Positions 26,634-36,203 are shown, numbered from the stretch's first letter. The stretch is 64,000 nt of DNA from Ruaniaceae bacterium KH17 (GCA_900199505.1 FZQV01000007.1:28117-92116), one strand, 5' to 3'. Numbers and translations are program-made. The notes: generated by a model not told the origin, from the sequence alone.

Positions 26634-27851
26634 CTACCCCGCGAACCTGGCCGCGGCGGCGCGAACCTGCTCGGCGACCGGTGCAACAAACTCCGGCACT
26701 TCCACCTCGACGAGTGCAGACTGAACGCTCGTCGCAACGTTGCGAATCTCAGTGCGAGCGCCGTCCTCACTCATTCCCCACGATGCCGCCTCGCGCATAA
26801 GGTGATCCAACGTAATGTGGCGTAGCCCGCGTTGCCCGGCAACACTCATACCGAAGTCGCTGAAGCGAGGGTTCACATAGAACACCGGCGCCACGTCGTA
26901 GGCGGGCGCGATCGAGAACAGGCCGTCTCGAAGAAGCAGCGAATAGTTCTTTGCGTGCGCGTCCCCGTTCCCGATGATGAGGTTGAACGTCACGAGCCTC
27001 AGAAGTGCATCGCGGAAGAGACCAGGATCCGCGGACTCCAGGCCGGGCCCGATCGCGACACGACGTAGGCGACCCGGCTCCTCATAAGAGGACTCATACT
27101 TCTCCAGTGGCCTGATTCCCAGTGCCTGTGCGAAGTCCTCCTGGTGCAGGCGGTCACCCCTGGCACGGTCATAGCGTTCGACGACGATCGCAAGCCGATC
27201 CCCAAACCTCTCCAAGGTGGATTTTGCGCCGGGAACTCCGGCAGCGCGCGCGAGCTCAAGCGACCAGTGCTCGAACTCGACGATCCTGGGAATTGGAGCG
27301 GAGGGCTCGATCGGCTCCGGCTTGATGATGTGTGTGGATGGGGCGCCGGCGGCGGGCCACGCCCACCCAGCCTCCGTGCGGGTCAGTAGTAGCTTGCTCT
27401 GAACGCCACCCAGCGAGGCGGTGATGGCCTCACCCTCAGGTGCACTCAGCGTCGGAAGGTCCTCTACCAAACCGATGACCTCGTCGTCGGGCAAGGGCTT
27501 GAGATGTCCGGTGGGAGGGGCACTCTCGGGGGTTAGTTGCACCGCCCCTGCACACTCGTAGCCGATGTGCCGGAGCAGGCCGAACGCGTCACCTGGGCGA
27601 ACGCCGTTCTGGCGCTCTAGTTGCGCTCGAAGCGCTCCTTCAGGGAGCAGGTTCTCAAGATACGTCTCGATGGCGGGTCCATCGATTCGCTTCGGCCCCA
27701 ACGGGAGCGAATACGAGAGCACGCGTGCTCCATCACCCCAGCGGGCGCGGGCCTCGGCCGCGAATCGCAGGCGCGGCCGGCCAGAACGGAGTCGCTCCAC
27801 CTCACCAACGTGCTCATCGTGGAGCCACAGGTTGAGGATGTCTTGGCTCAT
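26634..27851 (-). CDS. hipA: HipA-type serine/threonine kinase toxin
   Basis: A 405-residue HipA-family kinase. The P-loop-like segment is SLGGVQSKLLL, the catalytic block GNGDAHAKNYSLL and the metal-binding block AYDVAPVF. An N-terminal HipA subdomain with ALSYSLPL-like ARVLSYSLPLGP is present. E. coli HipA phosphorylates glutamyl-tRNA synthetase; the target here is unknown. ATG 27851 overlaps the hipB stop by four bases, which sets the start although the frame is open further upstream. Confidence 0.9.
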   Translation of the reverse strand: MSQDILNLWLHDEHVGEVERLRSGRPRLRFAAEARARWGDGARVLSYSLPLGPKRIDGPAIETYLENLLPEGALRAQLERQNGVRPGDAFGLLRHIGYECAGAVQLTPESAPPTGHLKPLPDDEVIGLVEDLPTLSAPEGEAITASLGGVQSKLLLTRTEAGWAWPAAGAPSTHIIKPEPIEPSAPIPRIVEFEHWSLELARAAGVPGAKSTLERFGDRLAIVVERYDRARGDRLHQEDFAQALGIRPLEKYESSYEEPGRLRRVAIGPGLESADPGLFRDALLRLVTFNLIIGNGDAHAKNYSLLLRDGLFSIAPAYDVAPVFYVNPRFSDFGMSVAGQRGLRHITLDHLMREAASWGMSEDGARTEIRNVATSVQSALVEVEVPEFVAPVAEQVRAAAARFAG

Positions 27852-28099
27852 TGCGGGTCCTCGACCGTAACGTGCGCTCCGCGGGGGACGATGATCAGCT
27901 CGTACCCGCCACGGGCGACGGCGTCCCACACGGTCTTCGAGGAAACCGCCTCGCCGCGCTCCATCCGGGAGATAGTGGGCCGGGAACTGTTGATCGCAGC
28001 GGACATCTGCTGTTGGTCGAGTCCGGCGTCCTTCCGCTGCTGAGCCAACGCCGCGCCCAATGACACAAGCGAACGGGCTCGGTACCACGGGCGCCTCAT
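27848..28099 (-). CDS. hipB: HipB-type antitoxin, XRE family
   Basis: An 83-residue protein with an XRE helix-turn-helix (LDQQQMSAAINSSRPTISRMERGE) and a short C-terminal tail. It binds the paired HipA and represses the operon. Start ATG 28099 has GAGGAG 11 bases upstream. The promoter just upstream overlaps TTGATTCA-type inverted repeats. Confidence 0.88.
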   Translation of the reverse strand: MRRPWYRARSLVSLGAALAQQRKDAGLDQQQMSAAINSSRPTISRMERGEAVSSKTVWDAVARGGYELIIVPRGAHVTVEDPQ

Positions 28100-28100
28100 A

Positions 28101-28173
28101 TTTGATTCAACTCCTCATCTGGGTGTGATTGATCATTTCTGATTCATCTTACCTTCTGGACGAAATGAATCAA
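28101..28173 (-). promoter_or_regulatory. hipBA promoter and probable operators
   Basis: On the minus strand TTGATT (28168-28173), a 16-base spacer and TAAGAT (28146-28151) form a good promoter. TTTGATTCAA at 28101-28110, GATTCATC at 28141-28148 and ATGAATCAA at 28165-28173 are related half-sites, inverted around or overlapping the -35 and -10, as expected for HipB autorepression. Confidence 0.65.
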
Positions 28174-28204
28174 GAGTGAGTCACAGCAAACTTGCCCGAG
28201 CAGA

Positions 28205-28519
28205 CTAGAACGTGACGGCGGTGCCGGTGCACGCCACGAGGAGCATGTTGCCATCGCCGATCGATGAGTAGTCGAGCTGGATTCCGACGACCCCTGTTGC
28301 ACCCATCTGCTGAGCGCGCTGACCCATCTCGGCGAGCGCGGACTCGCGCGCTTTGATCAGCTCGTCCTCGTAGCCCTGTGAACGCCCGCCCACGAGATTG
28401 CGGAACCCAGCACCGATGTCCTTGAACATGTTGATGCCCGCCACGGCTTCGCCGGAGACCAACCCGAGGTAGTTCGTGATGGGGTGGCCCTCGACGGTGT
28501 GGGACGTGGTCATGAACAT
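28205..28519 (-). CDS. YbjQ/DUF74 family protein
   Basis: A 104-residue protein of the YbjQ (heavy-metal-binding-domain-like) family, shown by VSGEAVAGINMFKDIGAGFRN, GGRSQGYEDEL and ATGVVGIQLDYSSIG. Members form pentameric rings; the function is unclear. ATG 28519 was taken; a second in-frame ATG lies two codons downstream. Divergent to the next gene. Confidence 0.85.
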   Translation of the reverse strand: MFMTTSHTVEGHPITNYLGLVSGEAVAGINMFKDIGAGFRNLVGGRSQGYEDELIKARESALAEMGQRAQQMGATGVVGIQLDYSSIGDGNMLLVACTGTAVTF

Positions 28520-28612
28520 GAGCGATTTCCTTCCGGTGTGCGGGCGGCCGCAACACTGCGACGTGCCTTTACTCTACGGCGCGGGCTCAGGTGCTGGCGC
28601 TACGGTGGAGGC

Positions 28613-28930
28613 ATGTCATTGAGCGTCTTGGTGTTTATCTTTCTCGTCGTAGGCGTTGCTCTCATTGGCGGGATCGCTGCTATCGCGTTCTGGTTCGCGA
28701 CGTCGTCGCGGCGCGGGCGCCCGGCGAAGGAGACCCCCGAGCAGTACCTCGCGCGCACATTCGATGGGCGCCCACATGTGGTCACCTATGGCGACATTCC
28801 GCTGCCAAGCCAGGAGGCCGTCGTCGGCGAGGCTTATGCCCGTGGGTACCAGCTCGTTCAGGTGGCCACGGTGGAGGGACAGCCGCAGCCGACTCTCTAC
28901 TTCGAGCGAATCCAGACGCAGAGCGCCTGA
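28613..28930 (+). CDS. Small membrane-anchored hypothetical protein
   Basis: 105 residues with one N-terminal membrane segment (LVFIFLVVGVALIGGIAAIAF), a basic flank (SSRRGRPAK) and a C-terminal domain of about 75 residues predicted cytoplasmic. ATG 28613 has GGAGGC just upstream. No family recognised. Confidence 0.6.
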   Translation: MSLSVLVFIFLVVGVALIGGIAAIAFWFATSSRRGRPAKETPEQYLARTFDGRPHVVTYGDIPLPSQEAVVGEAYARGYQLVQVATVEGQPQPTLYFERIQTQSA

Positions 28931-28955
28931 GAGGAACGCGCGCCCACGGTTGGCG

Positions 28956-29240
28956 CTAGCGCGGGCGGTAGGCGTCCGCGCGGTGCTCCACATAGACCAC
29001 GAGGATGATCAGCCGATCGTCATGGATCTCGTACATGACCCGGTATGGTCCGCGCCTGGCACCCCACAATCCTTCCAACTCGCGCTGTAGTGGCTTGCCG
29101 ACTCGTCGGGGGTACCGCGCGAGGTCTCCATAGACGAACTCGATGATCGCAGGCACGATCCGCGGAGGTACCCGTTGCAGACCCCTCCGCGCCGAGCCCG
29201 CGAACTCAACCGTGTAGATCCGGTCAGAGCCGTCGCTCAA
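28956..29240 (-). CDS. RelE/ParE-superfamily mRNA interferase toxin
   Basis: A 94-residue RelE-type toxin: FAGSARRGLQRVPPR, VGKPLQRELEGLWGARRGPYRVMYEI and ILVVYVEHRADAY are the usual blocks, with conserved Arg and C-terminal Tyr. RelE proteins cleave mRNA in the ribosomal A site. It overlaps its antitoxin by four bases (29237-29240). Confidence 0.88.
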   Translation of the reverse strand: MSDGSDRIYTVEFAGSARRGLQRVPPRIVPAIIEFVYGDLARYPRRVGKPLQRELEGLWGARRGPYRVMYEIHDDRLIILVVYVEHRADAYRPR

Positions 29241-29518
29241 GCGGACCTCCTCGGCACCCCGAACTCAGCGCGAATGTCATCCTCTCCGAAGGTGGTGCCG
29301 TCTTCGAGCTCACGCCGAGCTTCGGCGACATCATCCGCTGTACCGGGCCGCGAGAGCCAGAAGAGCGTCTCTTGGAGCGACTCCCACTCATCAATCCCGA
29401 TCAGGACGGCGGCCGGCGTGCCGTTCTTGGTGATCGTCACTTGCTCGCGAGTGAAAGCAACTGCGTCAACGAACTCGTTGAGCTTGTCCTTGACCTTGGA
29501 GATGGGAAGAGTCTGCAT
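29237..29518 (-). CDS. Phd/YefM-type antitoxin
   Basis: A 93-residue antitoxin of the Phd/YefM fold: PISKVKDKLNEFVDAV then VTITKNGTPAAVLIGIDEWESL. The C-terminal tail is the expected toxin-binding region. ATG 29518 has GGAGGC directly upstream; the longer frame to 29593 would run through the operator and is not used. Confidence 0.88.
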   Translation of the reverse strand: MQTLPISKVKDKLNEFVDAVAFTREQVTITKNGTPAAVLIGIDEWESLQETLFWLSRPGTADDVAEARRELEDGTTFGEDDIRAEFGVPRRSA

Positions 29519-29522
29519 GCCT

Positions 29523-29567
29523 CCAGAATAGACCTGAATAGAAGTCTTAGAAAGGCCTCTATTCTGG
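29523..29567 (-). promoter_or_regulatory. Operator of the RelE/Phd module
   Basis: CCAGAATAGA (29523-29532) and TCTATTCTGG (29558-29567) are perfect 10-base inverted arms, five bases upstream of the antitoxin start. TATTCA between them is a possible -10. The layout fits autoregulation by the toxin-antitoxin complex. Confidence 0.65.
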
Positions 29568-29789
29568 CTCCTTGAGTCAGTTTTCAGTGTCATGACTCAA
29601 GTGGACCAGACTCTCGATCGCCGCCGCTAGGGCCTGCTGGAATCTGTGGATAACCCTCGGCACGAACCAGTAATGCGAGTCTTTTGGGCGAATTGAATGA
29701 GTCGCACGCTCGCGAGATTCATCAGGTCCAACGAGAGTGCCGACGGTGAGAATCGGTCCGCAAGAGCGTCACTCCTGCACGGATTCGCG

Positions 29790-30236
29790 TCAACGGGTGA
29801 CCGTGCGGCCAAACTCCGTGAGTTGCTCCAGCGCTGCCGCGTACTTCGCGCGTAGCCGCTCCTGCGTGTCGGGCGGGAGCGCACCCAGCCGTACCGGATC
29901 GGTGTTGTCGGCGATGTCCGCCCGCTTGACCGCGAGCGCCAGCGGATCCGCCGCCACGCGCCGGTAGTAGTCGGCCTTCGCCTCACCGGCCCGCTTCGTC
30001 ACGGCGTCCACTGCGGCAGAGATCTGCGGCGGGAATCTCTCGGCAAGTTCGGCAAGTGTCACCGCGGTGTCCTCGACGATGTCGTGCAACCACGCGACCA
30101 CCACCGCCCCCGGATCTCCCGAGACTCGCTCGGCCACGCGCCGCGGATGCTCGATGTACGCGGCCCCAGACTTATCGACCTGCCCCTCGTGCGCCGCCTC
30201 AGCAATCCCCTGCGCGGCTGCAATCAACTCATCCAT
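29790..30236 (-). CDS. HD-domain phosphohydrolase, SpoT/MESH1-like
   Basis: A 148-residue protein with AAHEGQVDKSGAAYIEHPRRVAERV and VVAWLHDIVEDTAVTL, the HD motif of (p)ppGpp hydrolases, and a later RADIADNTDPVR. No synthetase or TGS domain is present, so it is a small alarmone hydrolase-type protein; it may degrade ppGpp, or other nucleotides. Confidence 0.8.
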   Translation of the reverse strand: MDELIAAAQGIAEAAHEGQVDKSGAAYIEHPRRVAERVSGDPGAVVVAWLHDIVEDTAVTLAELAERFPPQISAAVDAVTKRAGEAKADYYRRVAADPLALAVKRADIADNTDPVRLGALPPDTQERLRAKYAAALEQLTEFGRTVTR

Positions 30237-30448
30237 GAGCCCTCCTCCATTCCCGAAGAATCTGTCGTCTGACTCAAGTCAATCAGCCACCACTGACACG
30301 GCCACTCCCCGAACAGCATGTTGACGATCCGAGCCAATCCCGACGGCGCTCGGTCCCGTTCCGGGCTCGACCCGCCGCGCGGTACTCTCTTTCGACTATT
30401 GCATTAGTTATGTTTATTGCGAATGATGGAAGGTGGAAGGGAACCAAC

Positions 30449-30904
30449 ATGACACCTCCAGTCATCACAGCAATGCGCCCAAGCGAGCAGGACATCACCA
30501 TGGCAGTCAACGCGCTTCCACACATTAAGGAGTACCTCGCGGACCACGCTAACCCAGAGGTTCGACTCATCGTTGATGACGATCCCCAGGAGACGCTCAC
30601 GGTGCCGCGGGGAGCGGTCGAACTACTCGCGCGCATTCTTGTTCACATGGCCAGAGGGCACGGGGTCTCCGTCGTTCCCGCGCACGCCGAGCTGACAACA
30701 CAGCAGGCGGCGGAGCTACTCAATGTCAGTCGGCCCTTCGTTATCGGCCTGCTGGATGCTGGCGAATTCGACTATCGGCGCGTCGGAAAGCACCGTCGCA
30801 TCAAGGCAGATTCGCTCATGTCTTACATGGCGCATGATGACAGCAAGCGCCGCGGAGCTGCGGACGAACTGACCCGCCTCGGGCAGGAGATGGGGTTGAT
30901 CTAG
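30449..30904 (+). CDS. Antitoxin with excisionase-type helix-turn-helix
   Basis: 151 residues from ATG 30449 (AAGGGAA ribosome site), C-terminal HTH with ELTTQQAAELLNVSRPFVIGLLDAGEF and RVGKHRRIKADSLMSYM. Such proteins usually precede a PIN-domain toxin. Here none follows: at 30918-30941 eight codons reading EAILVDAK resemble a PIN start, after which the sequence runs into the hsdR 3' end. The toxin seems to have been lost at this junction. Confidence 0.75.
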   Translation: MTPPVITAMRPSEQDITMAVNALPHIKEYLADHANPEVRLIVDDDPQETLTVPRGAVELLARILVHMARGHGVSVVPAHAELTTQQAAELLNVSRPFVIGLLDAGEFDYRRVGKHRRIKADSLMSYMAHDDSKRRGAADELTRLGQEMGLI

Positions 30905-31011
30905 CGGGAGATCGACGGAGGCGATTCTTGTGGATGCCAAGTCCACGCAAGTCCACCAACCCAACCCCACGACGTTCGCTACCTTTGGAAGGCCGCGTCC
31001 GCGGGCTGGGC

Positions 31012-34000
31012 CTAAGCAGCCTCCGCGGCGAGCTCGTGGAAAGCCTTCGCGATGGCGAGGATCAAGGTTGTGCGCCCGGGGGCGTCGGACCAGAAGTAGT
31101 CCGCGATCACCTTGTTCGCGTTCTGGTTGTCGGCGACGGCGTCAACCACGGCCTCGTCGAAGTCGGGGCTCTCGGCGAACTGCTTGACACTGTTCACCCT
31201 CGCCTGCTGAACGAGCGCCTCGTTCTCCAGCATCCGCTCGATGAGCCCGCGGACAAACGACTCCGGCTGTGACGCCGTGAACTCCTCGGCGCCAAACAGA
31301 TCATTGAGCCTGTCGATCACTTCCTGGAGCGCCACGAGCTTCGGGTCCCGCTTCTCTGCCGAACCCGCCTCGGTCATACCCTTGAGCCCAACCTTTTCAC
31401 CGAGCCCCAGGTCGGTCGTGCCCTTGTCGATCTGCCGCACCGCAACGAGCGAAAGTGACGAGAGGTCAATGTCATCAGCATGGGTCCGGTCATGCAGCCG
31501 CTTGGCGAGTAGCCGGTAGAAGATCGATCGCTTCTCCAAGTCGGCACTGCCGTAATCAACGATCTGGCTCATGAAGTCGTACACACGCACGAAGCTGCCG
31601 AGGTCCTTAGTGAACATCGCCAGCGCATCCAACTCGGCTTTGTCGTCGGCCAGAACCGCATTGGTCCTGCGGGCAGTGAATCGCTGCACCGCAGGCGCGA
31701 ACGCGGAATCGAGCGCCTGGTTCCCCTTCTTCTTCACCCATGCATCGGCCACAGCATCGATATCACCGGACTCATAGATCCCTGCCGCGTCCAGCTTGGA
31801 AGCGGTGTCGTGGACAAGGTTCGGGTCGGTCGCGGTCTCCAGGAACGCGTCGGTGAAGTACGGCTCAAAATCAGCTTGGATCTGCTCTGGCACGTTCACG
31901 AAGTCCACGATCATCGTCGTGTCCTTCACCTGTCCCGACGGCGTTCGGTACGTTCGGTTCAGCCGCGAGAGGGTCTGCACGGTCGTCACCCCGGAGAGCC
32001 GGCGGTCAACATACATCGCACACAGTAGCGGCTGGTCGAAGCCGGTCTGGAACTTGTTGGCAACGATCATCACCTTGTACGCGTCACCCCGGAACGCCGT
32101 GCGCAGGTCGCCCGCGCCGGGATTCATCGAAGCCTCCGTTGCGTCCTCGATGCCGTACTCGACGTCGCTGATCGAACCAGAGAACGCGACAAGGGTCCCG
32201 ATGTCGTAGCCCTTGAAGGCGACGTACTTGTCGATCTCCCGCTTGTAGCGGATGGCCGCGAGCCGCGAGTCCGCCACAACCATTGCCTTGGCATGGCCTT
32301 CGAGTAGCCCCGCGACGTTCTCGCGGAAGTGCTCCACAATCAGCGCGGACTTCTGGGCGATGGTCTGAGGGTTGAGTTTGACCCAGCGCTTGACGCGCAT
32401 CGTCGCCTCGGCCTCATCCACCTCGACCTCAGACTCAGCGGTCCCAGCAACGTTGAACGCCATCTGGAACGAGTGGTAACCGCGCAGCACATCGAGGATG
32501 TAGTTCTCCTCGATCGCCTGCTTCATCGAGTAGATGTGGAACGGCACCGGGAGCCCATCAAATGAGCCCTCTGGCACCCGCCCGAACAACTCCAGCGTCT
32601 TGGCCTTCGGAGTCGCCGTGAACGCGAAGTAGGAGATGTTGTCCGACGACGCCCGCTCACTTGCCTCCGCCGCAAGCAACGCCTCAACGTCAATCTCGCC
32701 GCCATCCTCAACGGCGGAAATCTCCTCGGCAGTCAGCACAGCCTTGAGTTCGGAAGCTGTGCGACCGGTCTGCGACGAGTGCGCCTCATCGGCAATCACC
32801 GCGAACCGCTTGCCCTTTAGCCCAGAGCTCTTGCGAATCTCCGCCATCACGAAGCCGAACGTCTGGATCGTGCAGACGATGATCAGCTTCCCGCTGGTGA
32901 GGGCTTTGGCGAGAAGCCCCGACTTCGAGGTGGCGCCCTGCTTGCGGGCCTCATCAATGTCGATCGCCGCCACGATCCCGGCGTAAGCCTGCCCCTGCTG
33001 GGCGCTGGCGTCGATCTGCTTGATGGCGTCCTGAAGCTGGGCATCAAGCACGTTGCGGTCGGTGATCACGATAACCGAATCGAAGACCTTCTCGTTCTCG
33101 ACCTGAAGCCGGGCGAGGCGGTGCGCGGTCCACGCAATCGAGTTTGTCTTCCCCGAGCCAGCGGAGTGCTGGATGAGATAGCGGTGACCTGGGCCTTCGG
33201 CGGCGACGGCCTCGGTCAGCTTCGTCACCACATCCCACTGATGGAAGCGCGGGAACAGAAGCGTGGACTTCTTCACCTTCGCGCCGGAGATCGGATCGAG
33301 CTCCTCCTTGGTCTCCAGATGCAGGAAGCGGCCGATGATCCCCAGCCAAGTGTCGCGCTGAAGAATCTCTTCCCAGAGGTAGGCCGTCGCCGATTTCCCG
33401 CCGACAGCTGGTGGGTTACCCGCGCCTCCATCGAGAGTGCCGCGGTTAAACGGCAGGAAGTGTGTCTTCTCGCCGGCCAGCTTGGTGGTCATCCACACCT
33501 CGTCGTTGGACACGGCGAAGTGAACGAGTGCACGTGTCCCGAAACCGAACAACGGCTGAGGCTTGCCCGTGGCAGGGTCCTTCACCGGACGAGCAATCTT
33601 GTACTGAGTGATCGCATCCTTCACCGACTGCGTGAAATCGGTCTTCAACTCCAGTGTCGCCACAGGAAGGCCATTGACGAATAACACCAAGTCGAGCGAG
33701 TGGTTGGTCGCGGTCGAGTAGTGCACCTGCCGCATCACCCGGACACGCACCTTCTCGTACCGCTCAACCGTGACCGGGTTCAGGGTCGACTCCGGCTTGA
33801 ACTGGCACATATCGAAGCGAGCCGAGATGTGAGCGAAACCCTTGCGTAGCACGTTCAGCGTGCCGCCGCCGGACTCCAACGGCGTGTCGAGGACCTTCAC
33901 CAGCCTGTCGAGAACCTGCGCCCGCTGCTGCTCCTCCCGAGCCGAGCCCGCCGTGACCACCTTCGCCAACTCGTCAGGCTGCGCATCCGCCAGCCAGCCG

Positions 34001-34128
34001 AAGATGTCTTCGGGGAAAAGCGCCCGCCCACGGTCATAGCCGGAGTCGTTCGGCGAGCAGAGCCAACCATTCGCGGCGAGGTGCTCGGCAATCTCCTACT
34101 CGAACTTGATCTCGTTGTAATCAGCCAC
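31012..34128 (-). CDS. hsdR: Type I restriction endonuclease subunit HsdR, early in-frame stop
   Basis: A motor/nuclease subunit of about 1038 codons. The nuclease domain has LDLVLFVNGLPVATLELKT; Walker A is QHSAGSGKTNS, the DEAH box ADEAHSSQTGR, and later helicase motifs include FTATPKAKT and SRLNRTYRTP. The natural start is GTG 34126-34128, sharing one base with the vapC stop. Codon 11 is TAG (34096-34098), where homologues have an acidic residue before EIAEHLAANGW. Translation could restart downstream (for example TTG 33969, 985 residues), but the first part would be lost. With no HsdM and a truncated HsdS, the system is probably inactive. Confidence 0.85.
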
Positions 34129-34547
34129 TAGATAACCACGACGTCGAGCTGGGGATACCGGGCAGAGAACTTACGATCCAGGGTTGTCAACGAGGCCGAC
34201 GACGCGAGGGCGAATGCCGCGAGATAGTCGTCAGTCCACAGTTTGTGACTGTGATCGTCAACTGCGGAGAGGCTACGGAACTCAGCAGTCATCCCAATCG
34301 GCTCATCGCACCAGATGAATCGTTCGTCGGACAGCAACTGATCCAGGGTCGCCCACGCCTGCTGCCGGGTGAGGACATCATCCTCAAGGACGGCAGGGAT
34401 TGTCAGAAGACGCAGTAGCCCCATCCCGGCAACCCGGCACACCATCAGCGGTGTCGACGCCGATTCCAGCCACTCTTGTGCCCGATCATGTGCAGCGTGA
34501 CCGTCCCATGTCAGCGCGAGGAGCGGGCCGACGTCGAGCAGAGTCAC
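34128..34547 (-). CDS. PIN-domain ribonuclease toxin (VapC type)
   Basis: A 139-residue PIN protein: LLDVGPLLAL (first acidic residue), a central acidic residue in WTDDYLAAFA and LTTLDRKFSARYP near the end give the Asp cluster of VapC. It overlaps vapB by four bases, and its TAG stop shares a base with the hsdR GTG. The module is therefore embedded in the restriction operon between hsdS and hsdR. Confidence 0.85.
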   Translation of the reverse strand: MTLLDVGPLLALTWDGHAAHDRAQEWLESASTPLMVCRVAGMGLLRLLTIPAVLEDDVLTRQQAWATLDQLLSDERFIWCDEPIGMTAEFRSLSAVDDHSHKLWTDDYLAAFALASSASLTTLDRKFSARYPQLDVVVI

Positions 34548-34795
34548 CCGAGGCCACCGCGGCGCATGTCATCCGCTTCTTCTTCGGCGGCCAGGATTGC
34601 GTCGATCTCGTCTTGGGTCTTACGCGGCCCGGTCGACTTAACAAGAGGGAACGAAACCCGCCGCCCCTGTTGAGGCCTGCCGATCTCTGTGGAGACGGCG
34701 CGTTCGAACAGCTCCTTGAGCGATTCACCGCGCGTCGCGGCCCGAGCCTTGGCAGCCCGCATCAGCTCGTCAGGCAAATCAACGGTCGTACGCAT
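34544..34795 (-). CDS. VapB-type antitoxin
   Basis: An 83-residue antitoxin. MRTTVDLPDELMRAAKARAATRG is a ribbon-helix-helix start; the C-terminal acidic part (DEIDAILAAEEEADDMRR) should bind VapC. It lies 17 bases after the hsdS stop. Confidence 0.85.
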   Translation of the reverse strand: MRTTVDLPDELMRAAKARAATRGESLKELFERAVSTEIGRPQQGRRVSFPLVKSTGPRKTQDEIDAILAAEEEADDMRRGGLG

Positions 34796-34812
34796 AAAAG
34801 CATATTACCAGT

Positions 34813-35358
34813 CTAGGAAGCGGATCGTACGTCGATTTGCCCAGTAACCGCAGCCGTAATCAGCGCCGACCGCCGTTCCTTGGCCAGCTCGATAAGCCGT
34901 TCAGCCTCGGCAATAAGCCTGTCCATCTTCGCGACCTGCTCATCCAGAGACTCTCCTATGGCTCGTTGCTCATCCAGTGGAGGCACCACGATCGGAAGCC
35001 TGAGAAAGGTCTCCGGGTAGAGTCGCAAACGAGACTCCCAGATGCCGCGGGAGTGACGAGTCATCTCCATAACATACGGCCGTGATCGGTATAAATAGTC
35101 AAAGTACGTCGGGTCGATCTCGGCACCGTCGCGGGGCCGATAGACCCCGTAGGCGGGGCTAACGACGCCCGATAACGGCGACATCCCGAACGCCCCCATC
35201 CATGCCCACATCGTATTAATCACCAGATCGCCGGGCGTAACGAGCCGATAGCCTTCGAGGCTCTCGGACTCGATCATGTTGACGTTCTTCTCCGACCTCC
35301 GCGTAATACCCGTGAGGTGCGAGACCGTGAGCAGCTCTTCGTTGCCATCCGTGGACAA
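34813..35358 (-). CDS. hsdS: Type I restriction specificity subunit HsdS, truncated
   Basis: 181 residues from a TTG at 35358, covering one target-recognition domain (LLTVSHLTGIT, GDLVINTMWAWMGAFGMS) and the C-terminal conserved helix region (PPLDEQRAIGESLDEQVAKMDRLI). Full HsdS proteins have two recognition domains and about 400 residues. HsdS-like sequence continues upstream a few codons (KELFFEATE) and then meets the end of a ParE-like gene on the same strand, indicating a deletion that removed the hsdS 5' half and probably hsdM. Confidence 0.8.
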   Translation of the reverse strand: MSTDGNEELLTVSHLTGITRRSEKNVNMIESESLEGYRLVTPGDLVINTMWAWMGAFGMSPLSGVVSPAYGVYRPRDGAEIDPTYFDYLYRSRPYVMEMTRHSRGIWESRLRLYPETFLRLPIVVPPLDEQRAIGESLDEQVAKMDRLIAEAERLIELAKERRSALITAAVTGQIDVRSAS

Positions 35359-35690
35359 CTCGGTTGCTTCAAAGAACAGTTCCTTATTCCGGGCTCGCCG
35401 CCAGTGGGCCGGCGTCGATCATGCGCGTATGCGATCACGATCAGCTCGCGGCCCTGCACAAAGTACACAACACCGTACGGGAAGCCATCAACACTCTTGC
35501 GCCGGACAATGGGGAGGTTGTGACGCTCGTGCGATAGCGGCGCCGCTTCCGGCCACTCACGTATGGAGTCGACGGCGGCTTCGAGTGAGTCAGCCAACCG
35601 GTCTCCCAGCCCAGCCCACTGATCGTCATACCAAACGAGAGCGTCAAGGTACTCGGCACGCGCAGCGGGATGTACACGCCATGCCAGCAT
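35274..35690 (-). CDS. ParE/RelE-superfamily toxin, 3' end altered
   Basis: The first 97 or so codons are a ParE-like toxin: WRVHPAARAEYLDALVWYDDQ, SIREWPEAAPLS, IVRRKSVDGFPYGVVYF and ELIVIAYAHDRRRP. After RRRP the frame runs out of phase through hsdS sequence to 35274, so the last 40 residues are not native. The junction lies near 35398. It follows its antitoxin by three bases. Confidence 0.75.
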   Translation of the reverse strand: MLAWRVHPAARAEYLDALVWYDDQWAGLGDRLADSLEAAVDSIREWPEAAPLSHERHNLPIVRRKSVDGFPYGVVYFVQGRELIVIAYAHDRRRPTGGEPGIRNCSLKQPSCPRMATKSCSRSRTSRVLRGGRRRTST

Positions 35691-35693
35691 GGG

Positions 35694-36203
35694 TTACCCC
35701 CGGCGCGATGCAAGCATCATTCGAGCCATTCGGCGAGTCTCCTCACCGTCAACAAGCTCCACCTCGCCCGCAACGACCTCTGCCACGCGACGAGCAATCT
35801 CCTCATTCCAGGCAGCATCGATCTCGCCTTGATCACGATCACCATCCGGTTGATGAGCTGCCACCGCTCCCTCGCGCACTTCGGCGAGCGCAACGACATC
35901 CTGAACTCGCAGACGACGATGACGACTCTCCGGGAGGCGGCGGTACGGAAGCACGCCGTCTTCACACAACCGGTCAACGAACTGGCGAGTGACGCCAAGC
36001 AGTTTGGCTGCCTGTGCTGGCGTCACCTCGTCCTCGACCCTCATCATCACGACTCGCGAACCCTGAGCAAGGTCATCAAGAATTGAACGAAGCCCCGCTT
36101 CGAGTTCGGAATCACCATCGAGGCGACCGGCCAACTCTCGGGCACGATCGCGGACTGCCGGATCGGCCGGATCAAACATGGTCGAAAGCGCATGAACACT
36201 CAT
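35694..36203 (-). CDS. Antitoxin with excisionase-type HTH, partner of the ParE-like toxin
   Basis: 169 residues. The central HTH is TPAQAAKLLGVTRQFVDRLCEDG with a following RLPESRHRRLRVQD. The C-terminus (AWNEEIARRVAEVVAGEVELVDGEE) matches the addiction-module component that accompanies RelE/ParE toxins. It thus combines two antitoxin modules in one protein. Confidence 0.75.
   Translation of the reverse strand: MSVHALSTMFDPADPAVRDRARELAGRLDGDSELEAGLRSILDDLAQGSRVVMMRVEDEVTPAQAAKLLGVTRQFVDRLCEDGVLPYRRLPESRHRRLRVQDVVALAEVREGAVAAHQPDGDRDQGEIDAAWNEEIARRVAEVVAGEVELVDGEETRRMARMMLASRRG

Noticed and set aside
30918..30941. Annotating a PIN toxin after the lone antitoxin
   Set aside because: Only eight codons resemble a PIN start before similarity ends; not enough for a gene feature.
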